Shown one piece after another: positions 25,650 through 36,417 of a DNA stretch of 64,000 nucleotides. The DNA comes from Kumtagia sp963820075 (GTDB lineage Bacteria > Pseudomonadota > Alphaproteobacteria > Rhizobiales > Rhizobiaceae), in contig CAWFYS010000013.1 of the NCBI GenBank assembly GCA_963820075.1, positions 124,001 to 188,000 of the forward strand. Reading direction: 5' to 3'. Numbering within the stretch: the stretch's first letter is position 1; each line of letters begins with the position of its first letter. The notes below the pieces were generated by a model. It was not told the DNA's origin. It worked only from the letters and a program-made list of their open reading frames with translations, and ran no database searches. The position numbers and the translations under genes are program-made.

Positions 25650-26654
25650 CAGATACCCTTCACCAGCCGCGCCACCGTATCGCGTACGTTCATGCCCTCG
25701 GCGCGCGCGGCGAAGGTCAGCGCCATTCGATGCTGGAGCACCGGTTCGGCAAGTGCCTTCACATCGTCGATCGACGGCGCCAGGCGGCCGTCATAAAGGG
25801 CACGGGCGCGGGCGCACAAGGTCAGCGCCTGGCTGGCGCGCGGGCCGGGACCCCAGGCGACATGCTTGTCGGTGTCGGCATTGCCCTGGCCGGGACGCGC
25901 CGAGCGCACCAGTTTGAGGATTGCCTCGATGACGGTTTCGGGGACCGGCATGCGGCGGATAAGAACCTGAATTTGCTTCAGCCGTTCCGGCGACAGCGCG
26001 TTCGCGGCCTTCGCCTCATCCACGCCGGTGGTCTCCAGCAGGATGCGGCGCTCCGCGGCGAGTTCGGGGTAGAGGATGTCGATCTGCATCAGGAAACGAT
26101 CGAGCTGGGCTTCCGGCAGCGGATAAGTGCCTTCCTGCTCCAGCGGGTTCTGCGTCGCCAGAACGTGGAACGGCGCCGGCAGGTCGTGCCGTGCCCCGGC
26201 GACGGTGACATGATACTCTTGCATCGACTGCAGCAGCGCCGACTGGGTGCGCGGGCTGGCGCGGTTGATTTCGTCGGCCATCAGGAGTTGCGCAAAGATG
26301 GGGCCGGAAATGAAACGGAAGGAACGGCGTCCGTGTTCGTCCTGCTCCATGACCTCGGAGCCAAGTATGTCGGAGGGCATCAGGTCGGGCGTGAACTGGA
26401 TGCGTCGCGCGTCGAGGCCGAGCACGATGCCGAGCGTCTCGACCAGCTTGGTCTTGGCAAGGCCGGGCACGCCGACCAGCAAGGCATGCCCCCCGGCAAG
26501 CAGAGCGACGAGCGTGCGCTCGATCACGCTTTCCTGGCCGAAGATGACGCGTCCGACGCCTTCGCGGATTCTTGGAGATGTCGGCCAGCGCCCGCTCGGC
26601 CTCGGCGATCATCTCCTTCTCGCTCAGCGCCGGTTCCCTGATGATTGCGCTCAT
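25649..26654 (-). CDS. MoxR family AAA+ ATPase (frameshifted)
   Basis: The chaperone-like ATPase of the MoxR group has Walker A GVPGLAKTKLVE, Walker B LLMADEINRASPRTQ and sensor 1 VLATQNPLEQEGTYPLPEAQ. ATG at 26654 (MSAIIREPALSEKEMI) opens the frame, and the frame changes at 26568-26573. Removing one A from AAGAATCCGC gives the expected KIREGVGRVIFGQESVIERT, so a one-base insertion, probably an error, is the likely cause. The repaired length is about 334 residues. It heads the minus-strand module with DUF58 and two membrane proteins, and its promoter lies in the 143 bp shared with the divergent DUF1285 gene. Confidence 0.85.
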
Positions 26655-26797
26655 TCGTCTTCGGTCCCTTTCGCTGCCTGAAGTATCGGCGGTGACGACC
26701 ATGCTGGTTTCATGCAGAAGATGCTGCAGTGCCAAGCCGGCAACTTAAATCAGCCGCCCCGGCTGACAAGCGAGACAACAGTGACTATTTCGTGACC

Positions 26798-27427
26798 ATG
26801 AGCGAGGGACAGAGCGATACGACGCAGGGAATGGGCCGGGCCGGAGACGCCGCCGGGCTTTCGGCGCTGATTGCGCGGGCGACGCGCGCGGGCAAGGGCC
26901 TGCCGCCTGTCGAGCGCTGGAATCCGCCCTTCTGCGGCGATCTCGACATGGAGATTCGCGGCGACGGAACCTGGTTCTATCTCGGCACGCCGATTGGCCG
27001 CATGCCGCTCGTACAGCTCTTCTCGACGGTGCTGCGCAAGGACGCGGACGGCAGGACCTATCTGGTCACGCCTGTGGAAAAGGTCGGCATCCGCGTGGTC
27101 GACGCGCCATTCGTGGCGGTCGAGATGAACGCGCTGGGCGAAGGCGACGAACGCGTGATAACCTTCCGCACCAATGTCGGCGACGTGGTCGAAGCCGGGC
27201 CGGATCATCCGCTGCGCTTCGTTGACGAGCCCGAGACCGGCGGGCTCAAGCCCTATGTGCTCGTGCGCGGACGGCTGGAGGCGCTGGTGGCGCGGCCCGT
27301 AATGTACGAACTGGTCGAATATGGCGAGGAGATCGAGATCGACGGCGCGGTGATGTTCTCGGTGCGCTCGCATGGTCAGGTCTACCCGATCATGCCGGCG
27401 GAGCGCCTCAAGCGGATGAGCGTCTGA
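26798..27427 (+). CDS. DUF1285 domain-containing protein
   Basis: The 209-residue soluble protein of unknown function has the DUF1285 core: PPVERWNPPFCGDLDMEIRG, DGTWFYLGTPIGRMPLVQLF, then YLVTPVEKVGI. The start ATG 26798 (MSEGQSDTTQG) was chosen; a GTG at 26729 in the same frame would add 23 residues of no clear type. It is the first of three genes (DUF1285, CoA pyrophosphatase, cca) running away from moxR, a common Rhizobiales order. The stop codon is 4 bp before the Nudix gene. Confidence 0.85.
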   Translation: MSEGQSDTTQGMGRAGDAAGLSALIARATRAGKGLPPVERWNPPFCGDLDMEIRGDGTWFYLGTPIGRMPLVQLFSTVLRKDADGRTYLVTPVEKVGIRVVDAPFVAVEMNALGEGDERVITFRTNVGDVVEAGPDHPLRFVDEPETGGLKPYVLVRGRLEALVARPVMYELVEYGEEIEIDGAVMFSVRSHGQVYPIMPAERLKRMSV

Positions 27428-27431
27428 CCTG

Positions 27432-28061
27432 ATGCGCCCGGTGACGCATTATTCGGCCGAGGATTTCCGCCGGCGCGCTGCCCGCGACGAGAACTTTCTC
27501 GCCCACCCGGAAGAGGACGGCGACCACCGCTTCAATCCCGGCCATATGCGGCTCATGCAAAATGGCGGACTGCGGGGCGCGGCGGTGCTGATCCCGGTCG
27601 TCGACCGGGGGGATCACTCCACCATGCTGCTCACCAAGCGGGCCGAGACGCTGCGCAACCATACCGGGCAGGTCGCTTTCCCGGGCGGACGGATCGATCC
27701 CGACGACGCCTCGCCGGAACATGCGGCACTGCGCGAGACCAGCGAGGAGATCGGGCTCGGCGCCGAGCATGTCGAAATTGTCGGACGGATGCCGGATTAT
27801 GTGTCGGGCAGCGGCTACCGGATCACGCCGGTGCTGTCGGTCGTACGCCCCGGCTTCGACCTGGTGCTCAATCCCGACGAGGTGGAGGCCGCCTTCGAGG
27901 TGCCGCTTGCCTTCCTGATGGACCCTGTCAACCACGCGCGCGGCAGCCGCTTCTGGGGCGACCAGGAATGGTTCTTCTACGATATGCCGTATGCCGGGCA
28001 ACGCATCTGGGGCGTGACCGCCGGCATCATCCGCACGCTCTATGAAAGGCTCTACGCGTGA
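27432..28061 (+). CDS. Nudix hydrolase, CoA pyrophosphatase type
   Basis: The 209-residue enzyme is predicted to hydrolyse coenzyme A or related diphosphates to phosphopantetheine and 3',5'-ADP. It has both family signatures: the CoA-specific LLTKRAETLRNHTGQVAFPG followed by GR, and the Nudix box ending in RETSEEIGL that binds the metal. The TGA overlaps the next start (GTGA), so it is translationally coupled to cca. The physiological role is probably turnover of CoA or oxidised CoA. Confidence 0.88.
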   Translation: MRPVTHYSAEDFRRRAARDENFLAHPEEDGDHRFNPGHMRLMQNGGLRGAAVLIPVVDRGDHSTMLLTKRAETLRNHTGQVAFPGGRIDPDDASPEHAALRETSEEIGLGAEHVEIVGRMPDYVSGSGYRITPVLSVVRPGFDLVLNPDEVEAAFEVPLAFLMDPVNHARGSRFWGDQEWFFYDMPYAGQRIWGVTAGIIRTLYERLYA

Positions 28062-29353
28062 GCGATACGGTGACGCTGGCCGGGCGGGCAGAGTGGCTGG
28101 CGGACCCGCATTTGCAGCGCATGCTCGGCGTACTTTCGGAAGGTGGCGAGCAGGCGCGCATAGCCGGGGGCGCGGTGCGCAACGCGCTTCTCGGCGAGCC
28201 GGTCGCCGATGTCGACATCGCCACCACGACCTTGCCCGACGAGACGATCCGGCGCGGCGAGGCGGCCGGCTACAAGGCGGTGCCGACCGGCGCCGCGCAT
28301 GGCACGATCACGCTGGTCGCGGCCGGCCGGCCCTACGAGGTGACGACCCTGCGCGCCGATGTCGAAACCGACGGCCGCCGCGCCAAGGTGCGCTACGGCC
28401 GCGACTGGCGGGCCGACGCCGAACGCCGCGACTTCACGATCAACGGGCTTTACGCCGAAGCCGACGGCACGGTGATCGACCTGGTGGGCGGGCTGGCCGA
28501 CATCGGTTCGCGGACGGTTCGCTTCATCGGCGAGCCGGAGCGCCGCATTCGCGAGGATTTTCTGCGCATCCTGCGCTTTTTCCGGTTCTTCGCCTGGTAC
28601 GGCCACGGCCGTCCCGACGCGGACGGGCTGAAAGCCTGCGCAAGGCTGAAGGACGGGCTCGAAGGATTGTCGGCCGAGCGTGTCTGGGCCGAGTTGAAAA
28701 AGCTCCTGTCGGCTCCCGACCCGGGCCGCGCGCTCTTGTGGATGCGGCAGGCAGGTGTGCTGTCGCGTATCCTGCCCGAAAGCGAGAAATGGGGCATCGA
28801 CGCCGTGCACGCGCTGGTCGCGGCCGAACGCGAGCGGGGCTGGACGCCGGACGCGATGCTCAGGCTGGAGGCGATCGTTCCGCCGGACAGCACGCGCCTT
28901 CAGGCAATGGCGGAACGGCTGCGCATGTCGAAGGCGGAAGCCGCGCGGCTGACCGTATGGGCGGAGGCGCCGGCGCCGGCCGCCTCGATGAGCGATGCGG
29001 AACTCGCCGGCGCGCTTTACCGCGGCAATCGGCAAGGCATAGGAGACCGCTTGCGGCTGTCGGTCGCCTCGGCGCAAGGCGCCGCCAATGGCGACGGAGC
29101 GGATGCATACAGGCACCTGCTGGACGTCGCCGAGACGTGGAAGAAGCCCCTATTTCCAGTCAGGGCCGGCGACCTGAAGGCGCTCGGCGTTAAGGACGGA
29201 CCGGCGCTCGGCGCGCTGCTGCGCAGTCTCGAGGATGAGTGGATCGAGTCCGGTTTTCAATTGGGGCGCGACGCGCTCACCCGGCGCGCCGCGAAATTCC
29301 TGAAGGCCGAAAAGCAGCACTCAGGCGACGTCGCGGACCTTCTCGATCCGTGA
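28058..29353 (+). CDS. cca: CCA tRNA nucleotidyltransferase / poly(A) polymerase family
   Basis: This 431-residue class II nucleotidyltransferase adds or repairs the CCA end of tRNAs. The catalytic head contains GGAVRNALLGEPVADVDIAT (two metal-binding Asp residues), then RRDFTINGLY and the RNA-binding helix ERRIREDFLRILRFFRFFAW. It starts with GTG at 28058, overlapping the Nudix stop. The C-terminal 33 bp overlap the convergent DUF1059 gene. A cca function is more likely than poly(A) polymerase because no other cca-like gene is visible here and the gene order is the usual rhizobial one. Confidence 0.9.
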   Translation: MSDTVTLAGRAEWLADPHLQRMLGVLSEGGEQARIAGGAVRNALLGEPVADVDIATTTLPDETIRRGEAAGYKAVPTGAAHGTITLVAAGRPYEVTTLRADVETDGRRAKVRYGRDWRADAERRDFTINGLYAEADGTVIDLVGGLADIGSRTVRFIGEPERRIREDFLRILRFFRFFAWYGHGRPDADGLKACARLKDGLEGLSAERVWAELKKLLSAPDPGRALLWMRQAGVLSRILPESEKWGIDAVHALVAAERERGWTPDAMLRLEAIVPPDSTRLQAMAERLRMSKAEAARLTVWAEAPAPAASMSDAELAGALYRGNRQGIGDRLRLSVASAQGAANGDGADAYRHLLDVAETWKKPLFPVRAGDLKALGVKDGPALGALLRSLEDEWIESGFQLGRDALTRRAAKFLKAEKQHSGDVADLLDP

Positions 29354-29506
29354 GCGGATGGCCTCGATCATCGTCTCGCGAATGATCGCCTCCCCGTGGG
29401 TCTCGCGCATATGCTGGACGACGCGGCGCATCACCTCGGCCTCGTCGTGATGGCGGGTGTGCCACTCGCAGCCGGGGACGAGCGATCCGCACTGGAATTC
29501 CTTCAT
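29321..29506 (-). CDS. DUF1059 family small protein
   Basis: The 61-residue protein has a Cys-Cys-His-His pattern (FQCGSLVPGCEWHTRHHDEA) that looks like a small zinc knuckle, then a helical MRETHGEAIIRETM segment typical of DUF1059. The ATG at 29506 has GGAGAAGG 5-12 nt upstream. It is convergent with cca and their 3' ends overlap by 33 bp. The function is unknown. Confidence 0.8.
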   Translation of the reverse strand: MKEFQCGSLVPGCEWHTRHHDEAEVMRRVVQHMRETHGEAIIRETMIEAIRSRIEKVRDVA

Positions 29507-29580
29507 CAGCCTTCTCCTTCCGGTTGGTAGCCGTGATATCGACAATAACACGAATCGTCGAATTCGGTTTCCTGAATGTG

Positions 29581-29608
29581 TGGGGCGGGGTCCGCGGACC
29601 CCGCCCCA
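29581..29608. terminator. 28-bp perfect palindrome, probable terminator or pausing hairpin
   Basis: TGGGGCGGGGTCCG and its exact reverse complement CGGACCCCGCCCCA abut with no spacer, giving a very stable GC stem. There is no T-run on either side, so Rho-independent termination is uncertain. It lies downstream of the DUF1344 gene and upstream of the DUF1059 gene. Confidence 0.5.
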
Positions 29609-29625
29609 TGAACCCTGCTTCGGCG

Positions 29626-29886
29626 TCACTTCACAATTTTGACCGTCTCGGCGGTCCTGGACTTGCCTTGCATGTCCCAGGCGATGGAGACCTTCTCGCC
29701 GGCCCGCAGACCGGGGTTCTTGAAGGCCTTCGGCAAGGTGTAGGTGCTGCCGTCGGTCAAGGTGAGCGTCATGGCCTTCGCGTCGTAGGTCTTCACCGTG
29801 CCGTTGGCGTGCTGGGGCGCGGCAAAGGCAAGCGCGGAAAAGGCGATGGTGGCGGCAGCCGCCGCCGGAATGATATGTATGCGCAT
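29626..29886 (-). CDS. DUF1344 family periplasmic protein
   Basis: The 86-residue protein has a signal peptide (MRIHIIPAAAAATIAFSALA, cleavage near AFA-APQ) and a small beta domain typical of DUF1344: TVKTYDAKAMTLTLTDGSTY, then TLPKAFKNPGLRAGEKVSIA. The ATG at 29886 has AGAGGA 9 nt upstream; ATG 29895 is too close to that site. These proteins are small and secreted, of unknown role. Confidence 0.8.
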   Translation of the reverse strand: MRIHIIPAAAAATIAFSALAFAAPQHANGTVKTYDAKAMTLTLTDGSTYTLPKAFKNPGLRAGEKVSIAWDMQGKSRTAETVKIVK

Positions 29887-30643
29887 TGAAGGCATTCCTC
29901 TGTGCTCGGCGGCCGACACAAGCAAAGCCGCCGTTCTGAAGGGCCGTCCGGTTGCGTCGTGTCGCGGACCTCAAGGGATGAAGCCGCCGGCGTTTCCCGG
30001 CCCGGGCGAGGAAACTAGAAGCGTCCGGGCAGCCGGCCATTAGACTAAAAAGAAAGTCGGAATGGCACGCACCGCCACAATCCGGCGTGTATTTTCACAT
30101 TCGTGGCGCGATTGCGGCAGCGCTCCAAAAGAAACGGAACGCAGCAATCCGCGATGGCGCATTGGCGGCGCCGAGCAATTCCGCAGGCACTTTCATGGCC
30201 TTGCCGGTTGGAAGCCGGCCGCTCCCGATCATCCGCGCGTCGGCGCTCACGCCGTGCTCGCGCAAAATTGTCTTCAGGATTGCGCCGTGGCGGTGCCCGG
30301 CCCGCCGGTTTCGGCGGGCCGGTTCCGGTCGCGCGATTGTTACCGGTTGAACGGACTCCGCGCCTCGCGGCCATTTAACTTCCGGCGGCATGCTCGCGCC
30401 GCACAATCGGCTCCTGGCGGTCGGCGGGCTTCCAAGTCGATCGAAGTGCGGCGGACAAGCCGTTGATAGATGTCGAGGAAGGCAAGATGCCTCCCGCCAA
30501 AGAGCGCGGTTCGTACGAAAATTCGCCGAGCACGGTCGACATATGCACGCCGACCTCTCGAACACGCGGCCATGCAGCAACCCCGCCGCCGGCCGTGTCA
30601 CCATACGCCGACATTCCGCCCGGTCGTGGTCACACGACGCCGG
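29887..30643. other. Intergenic region with no convincing gene
   Basis: Frames of up to about 170 codons exist on both strands but overlap one another, are rich in Arg and Pro, and match no family, so they are treated as chance frames. A GC hairpin (ggcccgccggtttcggcggg, near 30299-30322) is the only clear structure. The promoter of the DUF1344 gene must lie at its left end. Confidence 0.55.
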
Positions 30644-30937
30644 TCAGCCAAGGGAATTGATGATCTCGCGATAGGCGCTTTCCGGAAATGCCTTCATCGT
30701 TCGCGTCCGCACGTTGCCGGTTGAGGCAATCTGCAGGGCGAAACGCGCTATCACGGCGTCGTCCGGCGCTTCGCACACGGCGACCATGTCGCAATCGCCC
30801 ATGGTCAGGTAAAATGCCTTGAACGAACCGCCCACCTCCTCGAGCGCCTTCTTGGCAGCGTCGAGCCGCTTGGGCGACTCGCGCACGGTCTTGACCCCTT
30901 GTTCCGTCCAGTTGATCAGAAGCACATAGGTGGTCAT
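30644..30937 (-). CDS. GYD domain-containing protein
   Basis: The 97-residue protein has the ferredoxin-like fold of the GYD family: MTTYVLLINWTEQGVKTVRE at the start, FYLTMGDCDMVAVCEAPDD in the middle. ATG 30937 has GGGAGG 7 nt upstream. Members are small, stand-alone and of unknown function. Its neighbours give no further clue. Confidence 0.82.
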   Translation of the reverse strand: MTTYVLLINWTEQGVKTVRESPKRLDAAKKALEEVGGSFKAFYLTMGDCDMVAVCEAPDDAVIARFALQIASTGNVRTRTMKAFPESAYREIINSLG

Positions 30938-31288
30938 TTTCACACCTCCCTGCGGCGCCGCAACGCATCGCGGAAGAAGGTTCGGCGCCAGTTCGCTGCC
31001 CCCAGCACACCAAAATTATGGTCCTGTCGCCGACGACCGGCAAGCACGGCAAAAGGGTGCCGCAAATCCGAAAGGTAGATCAGAAGATGCGATTGCGGGT
31101 GGTGCGTGCGGATGATGGCGGAGCGGTCGGGCCGGTGCTTTCGGCCGATCAAGGCACGAGGGCAGCGCCGCCCAAACAGCCGTGGTCGCCTTCGCGTCGT
31201 GAGCGGCATTTTGTTTTGAAGGCCCTGGTCGGCGATCACTCGCCCTGGCCCGGGCGATTTTCGCGGGGGCGGGAGCCGGGGGGGCCGC
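30938..31288. other. Intergenic region with no recognisable gene
   Basis: No family-like frame, RNA gene or clear terminator was seen in these 351 bp between the GYD and DUF393 genes. Overlapping frames on both strands look like chance. Confidence 0.55.
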
Positions 31289-31663
31289 CTACCAGTGCCC
31301 TTTGCGGCGGTTCCAGCGATAGAGAAGATCGGCGAAGCGGTCGTAGCCGAAGCGTGCGAAGGGCAGCGAAATCGGATTGCCGAGCAGCGTCGCCATCCAG
31401 CCTTCGCCAGGCGTGGCGCGCCAAACCGCGAGCGCCACGTCGGCGCCGACAAGCAGCCGGCCATGCCGGTCCAGCGCGTGCAGGCGTCTGCGCACGTCTT
31501 CCAGGGTGACGCCGAAGGCGGCAAGCGCCTCCGGTTCCAGGTTGATGTCGCGGAACGCGATCCGCCCTGTCCTTGCCGCCTCGATTCGCTTCTGGCGGCG
31601 GATGCCGGCGTCGCAGACCGGGCAACGCGTATTGTACCAGACCGTCAGCAGCGGCCCGGACAT
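31289..31663 (-). CDS. DUF393/DCC family thiol-disulfide oxidoreductase-like protein
   Basis: The 124-residue thioredoxin-fold protein begins LTVWYNTRCPVCDAGIRRQK, with the CxxC pair of the DCC family (YDxxCPxC). FRDINLEPEALAAFG and then a C-terminal helix with YRWNRRKGHW follow. It is probably a redox or small assembly factor. Its start codon is only 11 bp from a 19-bp perfect hairpin that ends the rpoD transcript, and its own promoter is not obvious. Confidence 0.85.
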   Translation of the reverse strand: MSGPLLTVWYNTRCPVCDAGIRRQKRIEAARTGRIAFRDINLEPEALAAFGVTLEDVRRRLHALDRHGRLLVGADVALAVWRATPGEGWMATLLGNPISLPFARFGYDRFADLLYRWNRRKGHW

Positions 31664-31673
31664 CGCCTGCCGC

Positions 31674-31715
31674 TAAAGCAAAGCGCCCGATTCCGCAATC
31701 GGGCGCTTTGCTTTA
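31674..31715. terminator. Strong bidirectional-type hairpin after rpoD
   Basis: A 19-bp perfect stem (arm TAAAGCAAAGCGCCCGATT, 4-nt loop CCGC) sits 60 bp past the rpoD stop. An A-rich arm base on one side and a T-rich base on the other give U-tracts in both directions. It should terminate rpoD transcription. Confidence 0.85.
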
Positions 31716-31728
31716 GTTCCTTGTTTCC

Positions 31729-31773
31729 GCATCGCTTTTGCCGAAAACCGGTTTCCACTTTTCTGCGCGATGC
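31729..31773. repeat. RIME-like rhizobial palindromic element
   Basis: gcatcgc and gcgatgc form the outer stem around ttttgccgaaaaccggtttc and cacttttctgc. The ccgaaaaccgg...ccactttt core is the pattern of RIME-type repeats common in Rhizobiales. It lies between the rpoD stop codon and its terminator. It is distantly similar in layout to the ttccggaaaagtg core of the CTAAGCAG-ended repeats. Confidence 0.65.
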
Positions 31774-31775
31774 TC

Positions 31776-33800
<2,025 letters not shown>

Positions 33801-34113
33801 TCGTTGCCTACTCCAAAAGGGGCCGTGTTGCTGCGCGGCGCCGCGATTGTCCGAATTCGGTTCGGGCAAATCCACGCTCCGCTATGCCGGCTTAAGCCGG
33901 TTCTGATCAGGTTTCGGTCAATCTTGCTATCTGGAGCGACGTCGTGTCCCGTCCAGTGTTCAGTTCCGCCATTTTCACGATCGGTGAGAACAATCTCACG
34001 GGTCCGCGTATCGAATCGTCCTGATTCCGCCATTCTGACGGAAGGTCAAGCGCCTCTGACATGATTCGCGTTAAAAAAGCGAATCAAATGAGGGTTGGAC
34101 CCCAGGTTCGGCC
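33801..34113 (-). promoter_or_regulatory. dnaG-rpoD intergenic region with two inverted repeats
   Basis: No gene is present in these 313 bp. gattcgc (34063-34069) and gcgaatc (34079-34085) form a stem around gttaaaaaa, just past the dnaG stop, and may end or attenuate dnaG transcription. A 14-bp perfect palindrome, ccggcttaagccgg, lies at 33887-33900, within the probable rpoD leader. The rpoD promoter should lie between them; no convincing -35/-10 pair was chosen. Confidence 0.5.
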
Positions 34114-36045
34114 TCAACTCCTGTCCGCACGCCCGGACGGAACCCCGAACCCCTCGATCAACGCTTCCGTGGCTTGCAGGTCCCGGAATTGCGCCTGAAT
34201 TTCGATCAGGTGACGGTAATTCTCGTCGGTTGGCTCCGCGTCCAGCGCCATTTCAGCCAGTTTCAGTTCCTTATGTAAGGTGCGCGCGTTGCGCTGCAAG
34301 TGCAGCGTCTGCGCGAAGGCCTCGCGAGCGTCCTCGATCGCGGCGTCCATGAGCGCCGGCCACTGCCTCGCGCGACGCACCAGCGCTTCGGCCCGCTGCC
34401 AGATTTCGTCGAGGCCGGAGGCCTTGATGGCCGCGAGCAGTTGTTCGCGGCCGCCCGTCTGGCCATGGGCGGCGGCGTCGATGATCCCGGCATGCAGCCG
34501 CCTGAGGTCGGCATTGGAAAGATCAAGCGTCTCGACATGGTCGAAATTCTCGTCGAGGAGGGCCGGATGGTTGACGAGCGCCACCAGCAGCGCCGTCTCG
34601 CGCAGCGGCATTACGCCGCCGGCACGCTTGACCAGCGCCGACCGCGCCAGTCTCTCGGACACGGCTAGGCGCCCGGCCGCCTGACCGGGCCGCCCGCCGC
34701 GCATGCCCCCGCCGCGCTCGTCCGGCGCGCCGGCGCGGCCCGGCTGTCTGGCGTGCGGGGCGCCGAAGAAGGCCTTCACGCGCTCGCGCATATCCTGCTG
34801 GTAGTGGTAGCGCACGCTTTCGTCGCGGATCCGGGCCATCGCCTCGCGCAGTGTTTTTTCGAGGTCGGCGCGCCGCTCCGGCGTGTCGTAGACCACGCCG
34901 GACGTCTCGCGAATCCATAGAAGATCGGAGAGCGGGCGCGCCTCGGCCAGCACCGAGCGAAACGCCTCCGGCCCTTCGGCCTTCACCAGATCGTCCGGGT
35001 CCTTGCCTTCCGGCAGCAGCGCGAAGCGCGCCGTGCGTCCCGGCTGCACGACCGGCAGGATCATGTCGGCGGCCCGCCAGGCGGCGCGCAGGCCCGCCTG
35101 GTCGCCGTCGAAGCAGAGCACCGGCTCCGGCGCCATCCTCCACAGCAGGTCCATCTGGTTCTCGGTGAGCGCGGTGCCGAGCGGCGCCACCACATTCTCA
35201 AAGCCGGCCTGGGCGAGCGCGATCACGTCCATATAGCCTTCCACCGCGATCACCGCCGGCCGGTCCTTGCCGAGCGCCTTGCGGGCGCGCGCGAAATTGT
35301 AGAGCACCTCGCCCTTGTGGAAGAGCTCGGTATCGGGCGAGTTCATGTATTTCGCGGCGACCTCGGGCGACATGGCGCGACCGCCGAAGGCGATGACGCG
35401 GCCCTTGCGGTCCTCGATCGGGAACATGATGCGGTCACGGAACCAGTCGTAGGAGACCGGAATGTCGTCGCCGGAGCGGACCAGCCCGCAGGCTTCGATC
35501 TGTTCCTTCGCCACGCCTTTTCCGGCAAGGTACTCCTTCAGCGCGTTGCGGCTGTCCGGCGCGAAGCCCAGCCGGAACCTGTGCTGCGTTGCCGGCGAGA
35601 GGCCGCGGTCGCGCAGATAGGCGCGGGCCCTTGCACCGCCGGCCGCCTGGAGCTGGTCCTGGAAGAACACCGCCGCCATCTCCATCACGTCGTGCAGGCT
35701 GGCGCGCTGGCGCTCGCGCGCTTCCGCCGCTTCGTCGCGCGCCGGCATTGGCAGGCCGGCCATGTCGGCGATGCGTTCGACGGCTTCCGGAAAGCCCAGG
35801 CCGTCGAGATCGGTCAGGAAGCGGAAATGGTCGCCGGACACGCCGCAGCCGAAGCAATGGTATCGGCCCTTCTTGTCCTCGCAATGGAAGGACGGCGTCT
35901 TCTCGCCGTGGAACGGGCAACAGCCCCAGTAGTCGCCACGCGCCGCGCTCGTCTTGCGCCTGTCCCATTGGACGCGCTGGCCGATGACGGCCGAAATCGG
36001 CACGCGGTCGCGGATCTCGTCGAGGAAGGAAGGCGGAAAGCGCAT
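34114..36045 (-). CDS. dnaG: DNA primase
   Basis: The 643-residue enzyme makes RNA primers for replication. The N-terminal zinc-binding domain shows CPFH at residues 42-45 and CFGCG near 64-68. The Toprim core follows with AVEGYMDVIALAQAGFENVV, LGTALT and the metal-binding CFDGDQAG. The C-terminal region binds the DnaB helicase. Length is normal. The two genes beyond it, rpoD downstream and the YqeY protein upstream, are the conserved neighbours. An R2 repeat lies between dnaG and the YqeY gene. Confidence 0.97.
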   Translation of the reverse strand: MRFPPSFLDEIRDRVPISAVIGQRVQWDRRKTSAARGDYWGCCPFHGEKTPSFHCEDKKGRYHCFGCGVSGDHFRFLTDLDGLGFPEAVERIADMAGLPMPARDEAAEARERQRASLHDVMEMAAVFFQDQLQAAGGARARAYLRDRGLSPATQHRFRLGFAPDSRNALKEYLAGKGVAKEQIEACGLVRSGDDIPVSYDWFRDRIMFPIEDRKGRVIAFGGRAMSPEVAAKYMNSPDTELFHKGEVLYNFARARKALGKDRPAVIAVEGYMDVIALAQAGFENVVAPLGTALTENQMDLLWRMAPEPVLCFDGDQAGLRAAWRAADMILPVVQPGRTARFALLPEGKDPDDLVKAEGPEAFRSVLAEARPLSDLLWIRETSGVVYDTPERRADLEKTLREAMARIRDESVRYHYQQDMRERVKAFFGAPHARQPGRAGAPDERGGGMRGGRPGQAAGRLAVSERLARSALVKRAGGVMPLRETALLVALVNHPALLDENFDHVETLDLSNADLRRLHAGIIDAAAHGQTGGREQLLAAIKASGLDEIWQRAEALVRRARQWPALMDAAIEDAREAFAQTLHLQRNARTLHKELKLAEMALDAEPTDENYRHLIEIQAQFRDLQATEALIEGFGVPSGRADRS

Positions 36046-36151
36046 TCTCCGCCCAACGACTCACGTGTAGGAATGAATGCCTACCTAGGTGACCATATTG
36101 TGGCATTCTCCTTGGCACACTGCAAACCCCGTTGAAGAATGAACGCGGCCC

Positions 36152-36343
36152 GAACTCAGGTTAACGGGATCGTTACTCGACCCCCTCTCCGCCTCGCTAC
36201 GCTCGGCACCTCTCCCCCACTTCGTGGGGGCGAGGATAAGCGGTGGGACGCATGGCGCCTTTCCTCGCCCCCGCAGTGAGCGGGGGAGAGGTGGCCGCGA
36301 AGCGGCCGGAGAGGGGGCTTACTCTCGTTGACCCGGATTAGGG
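36152..36343. repeat. R2 palindromic repeat with both flanks
   Basis: This is the best full R2 copy. Outer flanks are cgaactcaggttaacgggat on the left and ctctcgttgacccggattag on the right, which are partly inverse to each other. Inside are ccccctctccgcc...ctctccccc arms and a second inverted unit ending gcgaagcggccggagagggg. It fills the middle of the 372-bp gap between the YqeY gene and dnaG, and nothing else was seen there. Confidence 0.8.
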
Positions 36344-36417
36344 CCGTGGAAAGATGAGCCGCGACCACCAGTTCTGTTCAAGCCGGATCGGCGCGACCCC
36401 TCGCGCCGCATCGACAG

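Noticed and set aside
30095..30604. Minus-strand frame of about 170 codons in the 29.9-30.6 kb gap
   Set aside because: It overlaps several plus-strand frames, is Arg/Ala/Pro rich and has no ribosome binding site or recognisable domain.
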